In this document: one piece after another, positions 22,104 to 32,800 of the stretch | Layout: every line of letters begins with the position of its first letter | How positions within the stretch are numbered: the stretch's first letter is position 1 | Assembly (NCBI GenBank): GCA_037349105.1 | Contig: JAYJMM010000103.1 | Coordinates: 2,356,001 to 2,420,000, forward strand | DNA from: Limnomonas spitsbergensis | Lineage: Eukaryota > Chlorophyta > Chlorophyceae > Chlamydomonadales | DNA: 64,000 nt | Direction of reading: 5' to 3' | Notes under the pieces: generated by a model | The model's input: the letters and a program-made list of their open reading frames with translations, nothing else | Databases searched by the model: none | Told to the model about the DNA's origin: nothing | Program-made: the position numbers and the translations under genes

Positions 22104-22769
22104 ATGCACAACCGTGTACATCTGACTCCCGTTGTCACGTCGCATTATGAGGAAGCTGGAATCGAAACTGCCATGCAGATCCATGCAGATTTGACTCCAG
22201 TTATTACGGCGCTTGAGGAGCCAAAGTGTGATGCACCCATGCTCAACATTGCACACGCGCGCATTAAGAACATAGTCGTAGATCTGGCTCCCACCAACAT
22301 GGCACTTGAGGTGATAGTTGATGCTCCCATGAACAACCATGCATATATGCCTTCTGAGGTTAAGGCACATGAGGAGCCAGAGCACGCAAGCTGTATCATG
22401 CATTCATCAGGTTTGTGGTTCATGTCCAATGCTGATGATAATGATAGGTACGAGGATTCACGGGCTCGACCCGGCTCAATAATGTTACACCCCGTGGGCT
22501 ATAGCCCTCCCGCTAACACTCCATTTGTCTGGCCGGATAATGCTTATTGGAACCCTTGCTTCGAGACCCACTCCAATGACTCTTGCAGAGTAATTGAAGT
22601 CGTTAAGACAAGGTTGTATTCCGATGAAGATAGGGTCAGCCGTGACCAAGCGCAAGATTCACCAGGGATTTCTGGGAGACTGGGATCAACTCAGAGCACT
22701 GTCGTTTTGAGCACAACGAAGGTGAGGTCACCATCAGTGATGCATGGGGACCAATTCCTTGTCATATAG
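22104..22769 (+). CDS. Hypothetical ORF in the transposon interior with internal repeats
   Basis: 221 codons from an ATG at 22104. The N-terminal half carries three diverged repeats built on LTPVxT...EE and LAPTxMALEV...DAPM patterns about 30-40 residues apart. The C-terminal half is Ser/Asp rich. No zinc knuckle, protease or polymerase motif is visible. A shorter 167-codon frame follows at 22811-23314. These may be non-enzymatic proteins of the element or relics. The frame also holds a CAATAATGTTACACCCCGTG word (near 22479) related to the insertion ends at 7061 and 26955. Confidence 0.3.
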   Translation: MHNRVHLTPVVTSHYEEAGIETAMQIHADLTPVITALEEPKCDAPMLNIAHARIKNIVVDLAPTNMALEVIVDAPMNNHAYMPSEVKAHEEPEHASCIMHSSGLWFMSNADDNDRYEDSRARPGSIMLHPVGYSPPANTPFVWPDNAYWNPCFETHSNDSCRVIEVVKTRLYSDEDRVSRDQAQDSPGISGRLGSTQSTVVLSTTKVRSPSVMHGDQFLVI

Positions 22770-24006
22770 AAAGTGAGACGAAGAGAATTGGTCGTCCAAT
22801 TCAAACTGCTATGACATTTACGACGTCTAGGAGGTCAGACGAGCGTGGTGAGAGCACCATCGGCTTAAAAACTCCGATTTGCATGGCGCATGATGCATCT
22901 CGACATGGTGATATATCCACAATAGAAACATTTGGGCTTCTGATGCAGGATTCCAGAATTTCTGAGGATTGCTTAGAACCATGCAACCCTCCAGTTGAAG
23001 CTGAGATTCCTGTAACGCCGGCTCAGATGCTGGTGCCCAACCGACTCCGGCACCAACATATGTTAAATGAAACTGTAGATCATGCTGAATGCAATTTACA
23101 CCAGTTCACGCTTTCATCCGCACAAAGAATTGAGAAGTGGGAGCTTAGACAGATGTGGATTGACACTGGTCAAGGCGTTATTGAGCATGATCAGCTTGTA
23201 TCCTCTTCTGCCCCGTTGGTGACAACTGATCAATGTGAAAAGCATGCCCTCTCCCTTTACCAGTATCAGGTTGCACACCATCATTATGCGGCTCATGATG
23301 GATCAGCGGTTTAGGCTTTCCTCAGCCCCACCTTCGGTAGCGTTGCAACGTCATGGTGAAGTTCGGTTGACCTGTCCTTGGTCAATGCCTTGTCAATGCA
23401 TTATTAATTTCTCTAGTTTCCTGTTGGCATGGTGGCCCATGCCATGGAGGTAGCTGCCCTTAAATAAGTTGGCTGGCACCTCTTAAGGCCGGTTTTAATG
23501 ATGCTTTGATTCCATGCTTCCCGTCCATCATCCGATTGGCTTTTCCTAGAGAAACGTTCTGTGTACAATGCATAAATGCACTGTGTTTAATGCAGACAGC
23601 TATGCTGTACATACTTGCTAGTTAAAACCTGCCTGTTTTACACTCGCTGGTTAAACCTACTTGTTCACACCTAGGGGTATGCAGCTGCGTGTTCACACCT
23701 GCTGATTCGCACCTCCCTGTTCATACTTGTTGAGGACCTATGGGTTTTAACTGCAAGTGATGTTTTGTCTATTTGTAATGACAAATTTCTCCAGGGAGGC
23801 TTTCCACCTTGCAACCTTCTCCACCTTTCTTTGAGCCCAGGTTGGGGCGGGAAAGATGGGCTGTCCCGACCTGATGTTGCACCTGCATTTTATTTCCTGC
23901 AAAATACTGCCCTCCTTTTCAGAGTCAACTAAACACTTGGTGCCGGCACTGGCTACGCTGATGGCCCCGACGCTATTCTTGGCGCACGTTGCAACGCTGG
24001 CCATGG

Positions 24007-24543
24007 TGCTGGCCCTGGCACGGGTTCCGGTGCGGGTCAAGGTACCACTGAGCGAGTCGGGTGGCAGTAGTTGTTTTTATATAAGGACATGGATAATATC
24101 TGGGAGTTTCATGCTTTGGAATCCTCGTATGATCAGGTTAGAACTGGTCCCGCGTGGTCCCCACATTTAGGGGGACCCGGGATGCGCTCTGGGCCCCCAC
24201 GTGTAGGGGACCCCGGGCCATGCCATGAGTCTCCACCTGTCGGAAACTCCGGCATAACAGCTACTGTGCCTCCATTTGTCGGAGGCCAGAGCCCTGTGAA
24301 TCCTCTATCTGTCGGAGGTTCCAGAAGAGTTGAAGGGCCCCCATATGTCGGGGGCCCTAGCTTCATTGGTGAGCCTCTAAATGTCGGAGGCTCCCTTAGC
24401 AACTGTGAGCCCTCACATGTCGAGGGCCCCTGACCTAGCGTTAGGCTTCCAATTGCCGAAAGCTCTAGCAATGGCCCTAGTGCTGGCTCTGATGCAGTCT
24501 CCGGATGGGGTCAATGTACCACCTGAGCTAGTCGGGTGACAGT
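24007..24543. repeat. Array of nine compensating hairpins flanked by direct repeats
   Basis: Hairpins start near 24156, 24191, 24227, 24268, 24301, 24334, 24371, 24407 and 24433, about 36 bp apart. Each has a 7-nt loop; in most it fits AxxTGTC (ATTTGTC, ATATGTC, AAATGTC, ACATGTC). Stems differ but stay paired: AGGGCCCCC/GGGGGCCCT, GCCTCC/GGAGGC, GAGCCTCT/GGAGGCTC, GGTCCCC/GGGGACC. Imperfect direct repeats of about 62 bp (24007-24068 and 24481-24543) bracket the array. It lies in the interior of the split-repeat element. Confidence 0.85.
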
Positions 24544-24724
24544 CAGTATAATAATAGACAACCTGGATCGGTGGTTGAGATCAACTGCTGTAAAAACAGG
24601 CTAGGTGTCTCCTCGGGCCAGCAGAAGTTTCCTTAGTGGAAGGCTCTTATAAGAGGCATGTAGCCAGGTAGCGTTTGAGTCAGTCCACTTCAGCAATTTT
24701 GGCTTAGAGTATCAGAACACTCTC

Positions 24725-24825
24725 GCAGGGTCCCCGAGCGGGTATCCGGAGATCAGCGCAGGGTACCCGAGCGGGTATCCGGCTGATGGCGCAGGGTACA
24801 CAAGCAAGTATCCGGCCAAGGCTGC
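24725..24825. repeat. Three GC-clamped repeats
   Basis: Three units of about 45 bp carry GCAGGGTACCCGAGCGGGTA plus TCCGG. The GGGTACCCG/CGGGTATCC halves can fold. In the third copy both arms of the inner pair change together (ACAAGCAAGT-like), hinting at the same paired-change behaviour as the nearby hairpin array. Confidence 0.65.
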
Positions 24826-26038
24826 AACGCCCGCAGGTGGATACCCAACTGGTCATAATCAGGGAGAGGAGTCAAAGGTCATGATGTGCTGGACTGTCAA
24901 CATATCTCCGTACTGACAGTGCCAGGCCATACAGATCTCTGTACTACCAAGTCGACTTACGGCCTGAGCCTCTACGGGTCTACCTTATGCTGGTTTCAAT
25001 AATCAATTCTTGGACGTTCAGCAATGCTGGCCCAAGCATGGTAATTCACAGGGAAATTCCATCCTTGCTTGACTGAAAATGAAATAAATGTAAATTACTG
25101 ACGGCTGCACTGTTGGGGGGGCTTTATTCGCATTTCCTGTTTGCTCTTAGTGCTGACTTGATCTTGCATTCAGCTCATGCATTCGCTGCTGAGTTGACAT
25201 ACGCAGATGATAAATCAGTCACCAATCATGCAAATGTCTGACGTAATGGTAGTGTCATACAAAAACTGTGCAACATATGCACCCTGTTCTAACGGTGGAA
25301 ACTGTGTTAAATGCAGTACCTATGTCAAACGGTACATTAAAAAGGAAAATATATATGGACTTGCCTTGGATTGCTATGTGTACTGTGTAACTGTACATCT
25401 GGGTACCAGTGCTAATTTGGGTTCTACTAGCCAATTTGATCTTGTGAGTCAATGATTATTCCTAATGCGGTGGGAAAACTGCCACTGTCATGTGCTGAAA
25501 TTATCTGAAATTAAAGCTTTCTTACTGTAGCTGCTTTAGCCCGCAAGATCGGCTGTGGAGGATGTTACTTTGAAGACTAAGGCCCCAGCGCAACGGAGCC
25601 CAGGGATCGTAGCCCCGTCCGGAATCAGTCCAAGGTCCTCGCCATTACGGAGCTAGATGTAAATAGCATCAGCCACTGCCCTGGGATTTTTCTGGCAAGT
25701 CTTGAAACGTTTCTCAAGATCTGGCTTAATTTTTGGAAGGTTCCTCAACTAGAACTGTTTGGATTTTGCAATCTAGAACTCTAGTCACCATAGTAATTTG
25801 ACAATTGCTGTCAATTTTAAGAGTTTGTGTGCATCCCACGCACGGCTGATGGGTGTTAAGCTTTTGTTTTATCTTACGCTTGCGGAAGACATTTTTTAAG
25901 GCTGAGGACAGCCAAGGCTTTCATCAGTTATTGTGTTGATCTGTTTTTGCAGTGACCTTGAACCAAGGTTAAACATTGTTATTCAGCTGATTTGCTTTTC
26001 AACATTTCCATGTTGAACTACGTTAAATTCGTGACCCT

Positions 26039-26221
26039 TAGCGAAGATTAAGCTGTCTTTTAAGAATTCCCCCTCGGGATTTTTCACCCTTTTTGACAGT
26101 CCTCTATAAGTGTCTCCTTATTTCGGACTGGGGGGGGAGTGAAAGGGTGTCTTTGATACTTGCTTTATTTGTTTCCTGTACTTGCGCAGTCATTTACTCG
26201 GCGCAGCGCTTAGCCCCGACA
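26039..26221 (+). repeat. Repeat B1 of the split-repeat element
   Basis: Starts TAGCGAAGATTAAGCTGTC and ends GCGCTTAGCCCCGACA. The second copy, B2, is at 26696-26887 and differs by a few substitutions plus a 6-bp GTCTCT-type insertion and one extra G in a poly-G run. Confidence 0.9.
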
Positions 26222-26223
26222 GC

Positions 26224-26695
26224 TGTCATGCTGATGTAGCGCACCGCGCGTACTACTGAATTATCAATTTCTTGTTTAAGGATTCCTGTAGTTGAACTCT
26301 GTGTACGGAACTGCTGTTGCAGCTACACTTTTGTGTATTCTCTGATTGTCAGTGAAGTGTGTATTTTCACACTTTCGCCTCCCTCTTATTGGCTGCATGT
26401 GTTTCTGCAGCCACTATTTCTTTCTTACTTGAAGCCCTGATTTCGTAATCACCCTTCAATCTGAAATTACATAGTCACTCCTCATCGAGCAAGCACAAAC
26501 ACTGCTCACTTTATTCCAGCAAGCACAAACACTGCTCGAATATCGATCCATCATACAGAACAAGCACCAACACTGTTCGACCCCTTCAGTATAAGCAAGC
26601 ACAAACACTGCTTAGTCTTGGAGGTCTTCTCTTGATATTTCGGCCCTTATCAGGCATTCTCCAGCCTTCCAGCTGCTTTACCACCACCAACACCA
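26224..26695 (+). repeat. Repeat A2 of the split-repeat element
   Basis: Second copy of A1, from TGTCATGCTGATGTAGCGCA to CCACCACCAACACCA. It is embedded precisely between B1 and B2. The B1-A2 junction is the arrangement expected of a circular intermediate in PAT-type elements. Confidence 0.88.
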
Positions 26696-26942
26696 TAGCG
26701 AAGGTTAAGCTGTCTTTTAAGAATTCCCCCTCGGGATTTTTCACCCTTTTTGACAGTCCTCTATAAGTGTCTCCTTAGTCTCTTATTTCGGACTGGGGGG
26801 GGGAGTGAAAGGGTGTCTTTGATACTTGCTTTATTTGTTTCCTGTACTTGCGCAGTCATTTACTCGGCGCAGCGCTTAGCCCCGACACTTCTCCCCCACC
26901 AAGCTTTTGAAGTTTCACATTCCAACGGAGCATCACATTATA

Positions 26943-27000
26943 AGCATGGGACAGGTCAATAACGTTACACCTCTGGGCCCGCTCAAAGCATGGGACAGGT
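26943..27000. mobile_element. 30-bp micro-insertion flanked by a 14-bp direct repeat
   Basis: AGCATGGGACAGGT occurs at 26943-26956 and 26987-27000. Between them lies a 30-bp insert beginning CAATAACGTTACACC, whose sequence equals the left end of the 355-bp insertion at 7059. This looks like a severely truncated copy of that family, inserted next to the split-repeat element. Confidence 0.6.
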
Positions 27001-29140
27001 GAATGCAACCTGTTATGTGCACTAAGTGGACCCGGACACCGAAAGAGACCTAATGTCTGCCCTAGGCCAGCAACCAACCCATAATCTCAAGGACAGTGAC
27101 CCCGTTTTTCGTCCATGAGGTGCCCTTATATAACTGCACAACTCTGAAACAAAATACAAAGATTTAAGCAGCCAGGGCTTGGCTTGTACGGGGAAATTGC
27201 GACCCCACACAAGACCCACCTGAACTCTTGTGTATTCTGGCACCAGCCAATGCTTGTAGTGTAGACATCTTTAAGGGCCTTGATGGTTGTAACCTTTCTT
27301 CCAGAGCCCTTCTGTAGGCAAGCGCCTTTGAGTCAGCCCCCAAGATACACGCTGCACTTCGCTGCTGTTTAAATAGCCAGTTGCCGACAACTTTGTCGAA
27401 TGTCCAGATGTCCTATTGAACATCCATACCAGCCGCTGGTGTGAACGGAATGAGTCCATCCAAGGCCAACCTCCCAACCGCCCAGGAATTTACGAGCGTT
27501 CTTCGTTCCCCACAACATGTCCGTCCACACCGTTTCTCCCCTGATCGACGATGCTCACTGGTTATCTGGAGTGCTATCTAGATTCTTTGGCGGGAGCCTG
27601 CGTATGGTGTGCAACACCATTGCACCACCGCCCATCCATACAGCGTTGCAGCAATTAATACTCTTGTCTCACTGGGTAAGACATACCCCAACAATGGATG
27701 TAAAGAGGGTCAGTTGCATTCGCTATGCATCAGGTAGCCATGCATGGAGATGGTTCCATGCATTGGTTGCAACTCTGCAGGTATATAAGTGCGAGCTATA
27801 GTGATGAAGACCGCGAGTCGGTTCTTAGGGATTCTGGCGTTATATGAAATTATGCATGTGTCTTTGCAGTAGGAAATTGCACAGTCTTGCGCATCACCGC
27901 ATGGTCAGATACGGTGATGATCAGAGCAACTTCAATGTTCAAGTTTCATGAATTTCTCGTAAATTTGGCCTTTGGTAAGTTCCCCGCCGAATGCCCCATT
28001 GGCGATCCGTGACAAGGTTTCCGCATATAAACTATGCCGGCCAATGAAGGGCCGCAATTACGCCATCAGAAATTTGCCGTAATTGCGGCCCTTCATGAGT
28101 GGTCCTTGTAAATTGCCCACAATGTGCACCATTTACAGAAGTACAACGCTGGACATAACTGATTACAATTTCTGAACCCTGTCCCCCCACTGGTCCACCT
28201 CTTTAAAGCACATGATGCGAACCGTTGAGATATACGGTATGCATACATTTATTTATTTAAAAGTTGCAACATGCCCAACACCCCAATTACAACGCATAAA
28301 CGCACCCCCAAAATAATTCGAACGCAACCATTCGACTTCTAAGACTGTGTTGTAAAAAAAATCAGTAATCGTTGTTCTCATGGCAATGGAGCACAAACAT
28401 CTGAACCTGATCTTGGATCCATCAACATAAACACCTACCTAAAACCCTAAACCCTACGGAAAACAAAGACAGATAAAGGGACTCTGTGTGTGAGGAAGCC
28501 AAGCCACAATATGCCCATGGGTAGGTCCGCTTGGGTGCATTCTCCCTCATGCTTCAGTGCCAATGGGAGCAGGCTCTTTGATAACGGTAAAGTGTGCGTG
28601 CAATTCAATGTGGACACAGCCCACGATCTGTTAAAATGCACCCCTCTTTCTGCGACAAAAAATTATACCTGCTCAACAACAGGGCGCTCAACCCACACAC
28701 GCCCCGCACACACTCATGATAGTTCCCCTCCTCCCCCACAGCCTACTGGCGTAACGGTATAGTAAACTGGTTATAGTAAACGTGATCAAAAAGCCAAAAG
28801 GCAGTCGATGGATGCAGAATGTGAACAGACACGCGCTGGGTACTCAGACCGTACGTGTCTGATGAAAAGGAAAAACTGCCGCACATCAACTAGGACCGCA
28901 GTTTTGAAAAAGTGGCAAGGCCGCCGACTCCTCCTGCAAACGGGGCCTAGTGCAGTGCATGGTTATGGCTTGGCTTCCGTCCAGCTACCATTCAACTTCC
29001 TCCTGGCTTCCGTCCAGCTACGGTTCAACTTCCTCCTGGCCTCCAGCCCGGCTTTAGGCCGGTGCAAGTTCTGCAATTGGCTCCCCAAAGTAAGGTGAAC
29101 TGGCAGCTGGAAAAACAAGCAAATAACAAGAGAGCAGGCC
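27001..29140. other. Intergenic stretch without supported genes
   Basis: Open frames here (for example 27517-27801, 94 codons, and 28490-28762) show no family features or matching splice sites. The stretch holds the hairpin at 28044-28096, an A/T-rich part near 28240-28440, CCCTAAACCC words at 28440, and a partial SINE-like copy at about 28970-29080. Confidence 0.5.
28044..28096. repeat. Perfect 19-bp inverted repeat, 15-nt loop
   Basis: ATGAAGGGCCGCAATTACG (28044-28062) and CGTAATTGCGGCCCTTCAT (28078-28096) are exact reverse complements. The stem is GC-mixed and the loop is CCATCAGAAATTTGC. It could be a foldback element or a small RNA precursor; nothing else distinguishes these. Confidence 0.85.
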
Positions 29141-29155
29141 TTGCTCATGCCACAG

Positions 29156-29750
29156 CATGCATGGGCACCAGGCATGGACTCGCCCTGGCATGCATGGACT
29201 CGCCATGGCATGCATGGACTCGCCCTGACATGCATGGGCTTGCTATGGCATGCATGGACTCGCCATGGCATGCATGGACTCGCCCTGGCATGCATGGACT
29301 CGCCCTGGCATGCATGGACTTGCTATGGCATGCATGGACTCGCCCTGGCATGCATGGACTCGCCATGGCATGCATGGCATGGACTCGCCATGGCATGCAT
29401 GGACTTGCCATGGCATGCATGGACTTTGCTATGGCATGCATGGACTCGCCATGGCATGCATGGACTCGCCATGGCATGCATGGACTCGCCATGGCATGCA
29501 TGGACTTGCTATGGCATGCATGGACTCGCCCTGGCATGCATGGACTCGCCATGGCATGCATGGACTCGCCATGGTATGCATGGACTTGCTATGGCATGCA
29601 TGAACTCGCCCTGGCATACATGGACTTGCCATGGCATGCATGGACTCGCCATGGCATGCATGGACTTGCCATGGCATGCATGGACTCGCCATGGCATGCA
29701 TGGACTTGCCATGGCATGCATGGACTCGCCATGGCATGCATGGATTTGTG
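29156..29750. repeat. 20-bp minisatellite TGGCATGCATGGACTCGCCA
   Basis: About 29 copies of a 20-bp unit with CCATGG/CCCTGG/TTGCTATGG variants and a few indels. It lies just downstream of the kinase stop (minus strand). CATGCATG makes each unit partly palindromic. The long open frames across it on both strands are artefacts. Confidence 0.93.
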
Positions 29751-29805
29751 GCAAGCACAAACATAATACATGGCAGCGCGGGGTGGGTGCAACCTACAAG
29801 ACCGT

Positions 29806-32800
29806 CTACTGGGAGGACACCAGACTGTCCAATGTCTTGGGCCTGACCAATAAGTTTACTGCCTGGATTTCAGGCTGGCAGACGGGGCCCTCCTCCTGCA
29901 GGTCGTGCAGATTCGAGTCGAACAGCGCGCTGCTGGCGCCGTCGTTCGTAACACCTATGCTGCCCTCCAGGCTGTTGCTGTCCATGCTTGGACTGGGTCG
30001 ACACTCGTTGTTACCGCTCAGCGCGCTCTTACGCCGCCACACCGTTGACGAGTGGGACGAGCGCGCCCGGGGGGGCACCCGTCGCTTGGGAGAAAAGTGC
30101 GGCGGCGACGCCGGCGGGCCTCCGGTCAACGGCGCGAAAGAGACGGCAGAGGCCACTCGCATGGTGCCGTACGGCTGCGGCGAGGACGGCGTGGCGGCCG
30201 ATGCGCCCTGCCAACCCGAACCCGAAACAGCTACGGAGCGTGCCGGCGAGTGCGACAAGGCTGTGAGGAAAGCCTGGACCGGCGCCTTGCCGGCCAGCAG
30301 CAGGCGGCCAAGCTGGGGTGACGAAGAGGGCCCACACAGCTCAAGCTGCAGCAGGTGCATCTTGTGCTCCACAACCTCCGGGGTTGGGCGAGCGATGGGA
30401 TCCTCCGACCAGCATCGCTCTGCCAGCTCGCGGTACCTACATTTGATGTGTGGATTAGAGTGTGGCAGGCAGGTTACATTTGCCATGGTGTGGATCCCAG
30501 TATCAGCTGCTTTAGTAAGATTTTAGTGTGGCAGACAGGTGTCAACTGCCAAAGTATGGTTAAGAGTGTGGCCGACAGGGACCAACTGTCATGGTGTGGA
30601 TTCAAGTGTGGCCAACAGGGGCCAACTGTCATAGTTGGATAAAAGAGTGACAGAGAGGTATCAACTGTCATTGTGTGGATTGAAGTATGGCAAACAGGTC
30701 CTAACTGCCATAGTATGATAGTATGATGAAGTGTGGCAGACAGGTCTGAATTAGCAGAGTGTCGTTTTGAAGTGTGAAATACAGGTACCAACTGTCACAG
30801 TTTAAATTTCAGTGTGGCAAACAGGTACCAACTGCCAAGGCGCGGGTTTCAATGTGGCAAACCAGTACTAGGCCGTCGAGCAGACCCCCCGACTTTGGTT
30901 TGGTGTGCCCTTCCGAGACACTGATCGTAAGCCTACCCGATGGGAGTGTCGGTGGGCCACGTTGGCCGGAGACCGCAGTTCTTGACTTGGTAAACAACGT
31001 CCCTGTCACTGATTCCCTGAGAGAGCGAAGGTAAATAAGCGAGATGAAGCAGGCGCGGGCAAGAATTGAGATGAAGCAGGTGTGGAAAAAGTGAGACGAA
31101 GCAGGCGCTGGCTAAAAGTGAGAAGAAGCAGGTGTGGGAGAAAAACGAGATAAAGCAGGCCCTGGAAACAAATGAGAAGAACCAGACGCGGGCACAAAAG
31201 TGAGACGAAGCAGCCGTGGCAAAGAGTGAGATGAAGCAGATGTGGGCAAAGAGTGAGATAAAGCAGGCGTGGGAGAAAATTGGAGTGAAGCAGGCGCTGG
31301 AAATACCGGTGAGATAGGTAAAGCAGGCGCGGGGCGAAAAAGTGAGACAAGGCAGGCGTGAGCCGGAAGTGAGGTGGACCAGGCCCAGCATCATACTGAT
31401 GTGGGAGGGTGGTATTCAGGAACCCTCGCGATGCTTCTTTTCGATTCGGTTAGTAATGGAGGAGTGAGCGGTTTGCAGCCATGTGTACAGCAATGGATGG
31501 CGGGGGGACAGGAGACACGCACTGGGCAAATTAAAGATTGCAGACTTGCTCAGGAGAGATCCTGAGAATGCATGCATGTTAATCAGTCTTCATTCCTGAG
31601 GGCACCAGACGACCTTCAGATGGCTCCCGGCAACTCGCCCAATTCGGACCAAACCTTGGTTGTCCAACCACCGGTGGCCCATGCTGCAGGGGCTGCTGCA
31701 ACAGGCCCGTGCTGTAGCTGAAGCATCCGAAGGGGGGCGGGAGGAAAATTAACCACCCCATCACTCAAAGTTGTAGAACTTGAAGAGACCTTGTCGGCAA
31801 ATGTTTATCACCAAATCTGGTATCCGAATGTTTCTTGTTCTTGGCCCAGGGGGAGTGGGGGATATGACACGTTACGTGGGGAGGGAGGGGGATGGGGCTA
31901 TGGTTGGGTGGTTAAAAACCACATTGCCTAAAAAGCTATTTTTCATATTAACATCAGCGGCAGTACCTTATAAACATGCTGTGATGTGAGCATTTCCCAC
32001 ATAAGAACGCCCAGGCTGAAGATGTCGGTGGCTGGGGAGAGAATCCCTGCAACGGAGATCAAGGAAACGCGAGAGGATAAGCAGCGGACAGGCTGGCAGG
32101 AGGGCAGGCGGGTGGGCAGGCAAACAAGTGAGTGGACAGGCAAGCAGGTGAGTGGGCAGGCAAGCAGGCGGGTGGACAGGCAAGCAGGTGAGTGGGCAGG
32201 CAAGCAGGTGAGTGGGCAGGCAAGCAGGTGAGTGAGCGGGCAGGCAGGTGAGTGGGCAGGCAAACAGGTGAGTGAGTAGGCAAGCAGGTGAGTGGGCGAG
32301 CAAGCAGGTGAGTGGACAGGCAAGCAGGTGAGTGGGCAGGCAAGCAGGTGAGTGGGCAGGCAAGCAGGTGAGTGGGCAGACAAGCAGGTGAGTGGGCAGA
32401 CAAGCAGGTGAGTGAGCAGGCAAGCAGGTGAGTGGGCAGGCAAGCAGGTGGGTGGGCAGGCAAGCAGGTGGGTGGGCAGGCACGCAGGTGGGTGGGCAGG
32501 CAAGCAGGTGGGTGGGCAGGCAAGCAGGTGAGTGGGCAGGCAAGCAGGTGGGTGGGCAGGCAAGCAGGTGAGTGGGCAGGCAAGCAGGTGAGTGGGCAGG
32601 CAAGCAGGTGGGTGGGCAGGCAAGCAGGTGAGTGGGCAGGCAAGCAGGTGAGTGGGCAGGCAAGCAGGTGAGTGGGCAGGCAAGCAGGTGGGGGGATGGT
32701 TGAGCAGGCAGATGGGTGGGCAGGCGGGCGGGTGGACGGGCAGGTGGATGGGTGAACGAGCAGGCAGGTGGGTGGGTGGGTAGGCAGGTACGTGAGTGGA

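Larger units (their letters stand above)
20920..26887 (+). mobile_element. Split-direct-repeat (PAT/DIRS-like) transposon, apparently non-autonomous
   Basis: Repeat A is at 20920-21390 and again at 26224-26695, about 95% identical by eye. Repeat B is at 26039-26221 and again at 26696-26887. The order A1-interior-B1-A2-B2 is the split-direct-repeat layout of PAT/kangaroo-type DIRS retroelements, which use a tyrosine recombinase and make no target-site duplication. None is seen here: CAGCTCCTTC lies on the left and sequence after B2 on the right. The 4.6-kb interior has only short ORFs (21900-22082, 22104-22769, 22811-23314) with no recognisable reverse transcriptase, RNase H or recombinase. 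The alternative, an LTR element with a nested duplication, explains B on both sides of A2 less simply. Confidence 0.72.

Noticed and set aside
20920..26695. Ordinary LTR retrotransposon with 471-bp LTRs (ends TG...CA)
   Set aside because: Repeat B on both sides of the right A copy and the absence of a target-site duplication fit split direct repeats better. Kept as the alternative explanation.
27517..27801. 94-codon + frame
   Set aside because: Single short frame without family resemblance or supporting signals.
29062..30526. 234- and 461-codon + frames with MHGLAMACMDSPW-type repeats
   Set aside because: Translation of the 20-bp minisatellite and the antisense of the kinase last exon.
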